Source: Polaromonas sp. OV174 (GTDB lineage: Bacteria > Pseudomonadota > Gammaproteobacteria > Burkholderiales > Burkholderiaceae_C). Taken from it: a stretch of DNA of 39,955 nucleotides. The translations under genes and the position numbers were made by a program. Of this stretch, positions 39,810 to 39,955 are shown piece by piece. The DNA lies in NCBI RefSeq assembly GCF_900112285.1, contig NZ_FOKZ01000029.1, positions 1 through 39,955 on the forward strand, written 5' to 3'. Every line of letters begins with the position of its first letter. Position 1 is the stretch's first letter. The notes beneath the pieces were generated by a model. The model was not told the origin of the DNA. It worked only from the letters and a program-made list of their open reading frames with translations, and searched no databases.

Positions 39810-39955
39810 TAACTTTTTGACGGGTTGTCGCTAGGACAACCTATCGAATTCATAGAGCAAATCAGCTTTAATTTAGATTATTGCACAGCCCGAACTTAAG
39901 TTCTGGGCGGCGTCTTTTGAATGCGTCAACTTGGCATAACAACCCTGAGCAATCC
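39810..39955 (-). other. rRNA operon spacer upstream of 5S
   Basis: These 146 bases precede 5S in the rRNA transcript. I find no 23S 3'-end sequence, so 23S is presumed to start to the right of the window. A hairpin GGTTGTCC-TAGC-GACAACC (near 39825-39845) and GCCCAGAACTTAAGTTCGGGC (near 39890-39910) may be processing stems. No tRNA is seen. Confidence 0.55.

Overview
The window looks like a chromosomal segment of a high-GC betaproteobacterium in Burkholderiales, most likely Comamonadaceae (Polaromonas/Rhodoferax/Acidovorax-like). Support comes from the gene families (Bug-type periplasmic binding proteins, CysI-DUF934-CysH-CysD-CysN order, DUF6172 protein, APS-type CysH) and from two kinds of dispersed short repeat that I recall as typical of that family. 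No phage, CRISPR array or tRNA gene is visible. The clearest mobile-element trace is a partial IS1595-type transposase at the left edge.

Layout. 1-257: partial transposase (-). 425-2139: divergent LysR regulator and azoreductase azoR. 2230-5137: FMN reductase, RNase II-type nuclease, VIT1/CCC1 transporter. 5285-9040 (-): methionine ABC importer metN-metI, a DUF6817-like gene, then metQ. 9237-13145: VOC protein, a collapsed aqpZ remnant, RhlE helicase, DUF6172 protein, a one-cysteine DsbA-like protein and two small overlapping unknown genes. 13466-18370: LysR regulator divergent from a CoA-lyase / CoA-transferase / Bug-receptor cluster, with a gamma-carbonic anhydrase behind it. 18386-19839 (-): molbindin and sulfate-binding protein. 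19983-22262: yggX and mnmC. 22339-24480 (-): double-receiver response regulator and an amino-acid-type binding protein. 24755-30818: sulfate assimilation operon (TauE/SafE, cysI, DUF934, cysH, cysD, cysN). 30894-32395: 7Fe ferredoxin and ferredoxin-NADP reductase. 32449-35001 (-): SNF2 helicase. 35090-38875: TPP riboswitch plus cytX, convergent with thiM-thiE-thiD. 39576-39955: the end of an rRNA operon on the minus strand (5S and two terminators).

Sulfur is the unifying theme: methionine uptake, sulfate binding, a complete APS-dependent sulfate-to-sulfide route, and a neighbouring ferredoxin/FNR pair that could feed electrons to CysI, which has no CysJ flavoprotein beside it. Thiamine salvage and a probable branched hydroxy-acid (HMG or citramalate type) catabolic cluster are the other coherent units.

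The most unusual observation is a family of about 55-60 bp palindromic repeats. Six copies are intergenic. Two lie inside the cys operon at gene starts, where they encode the N-terminus of CysN and supply the start codon and N-terminus of the DUF934 protein. Other notable points are a perfect 10-10-10 inverted repeat between sbp and yggX, and aqpZ reduced to its two ends.
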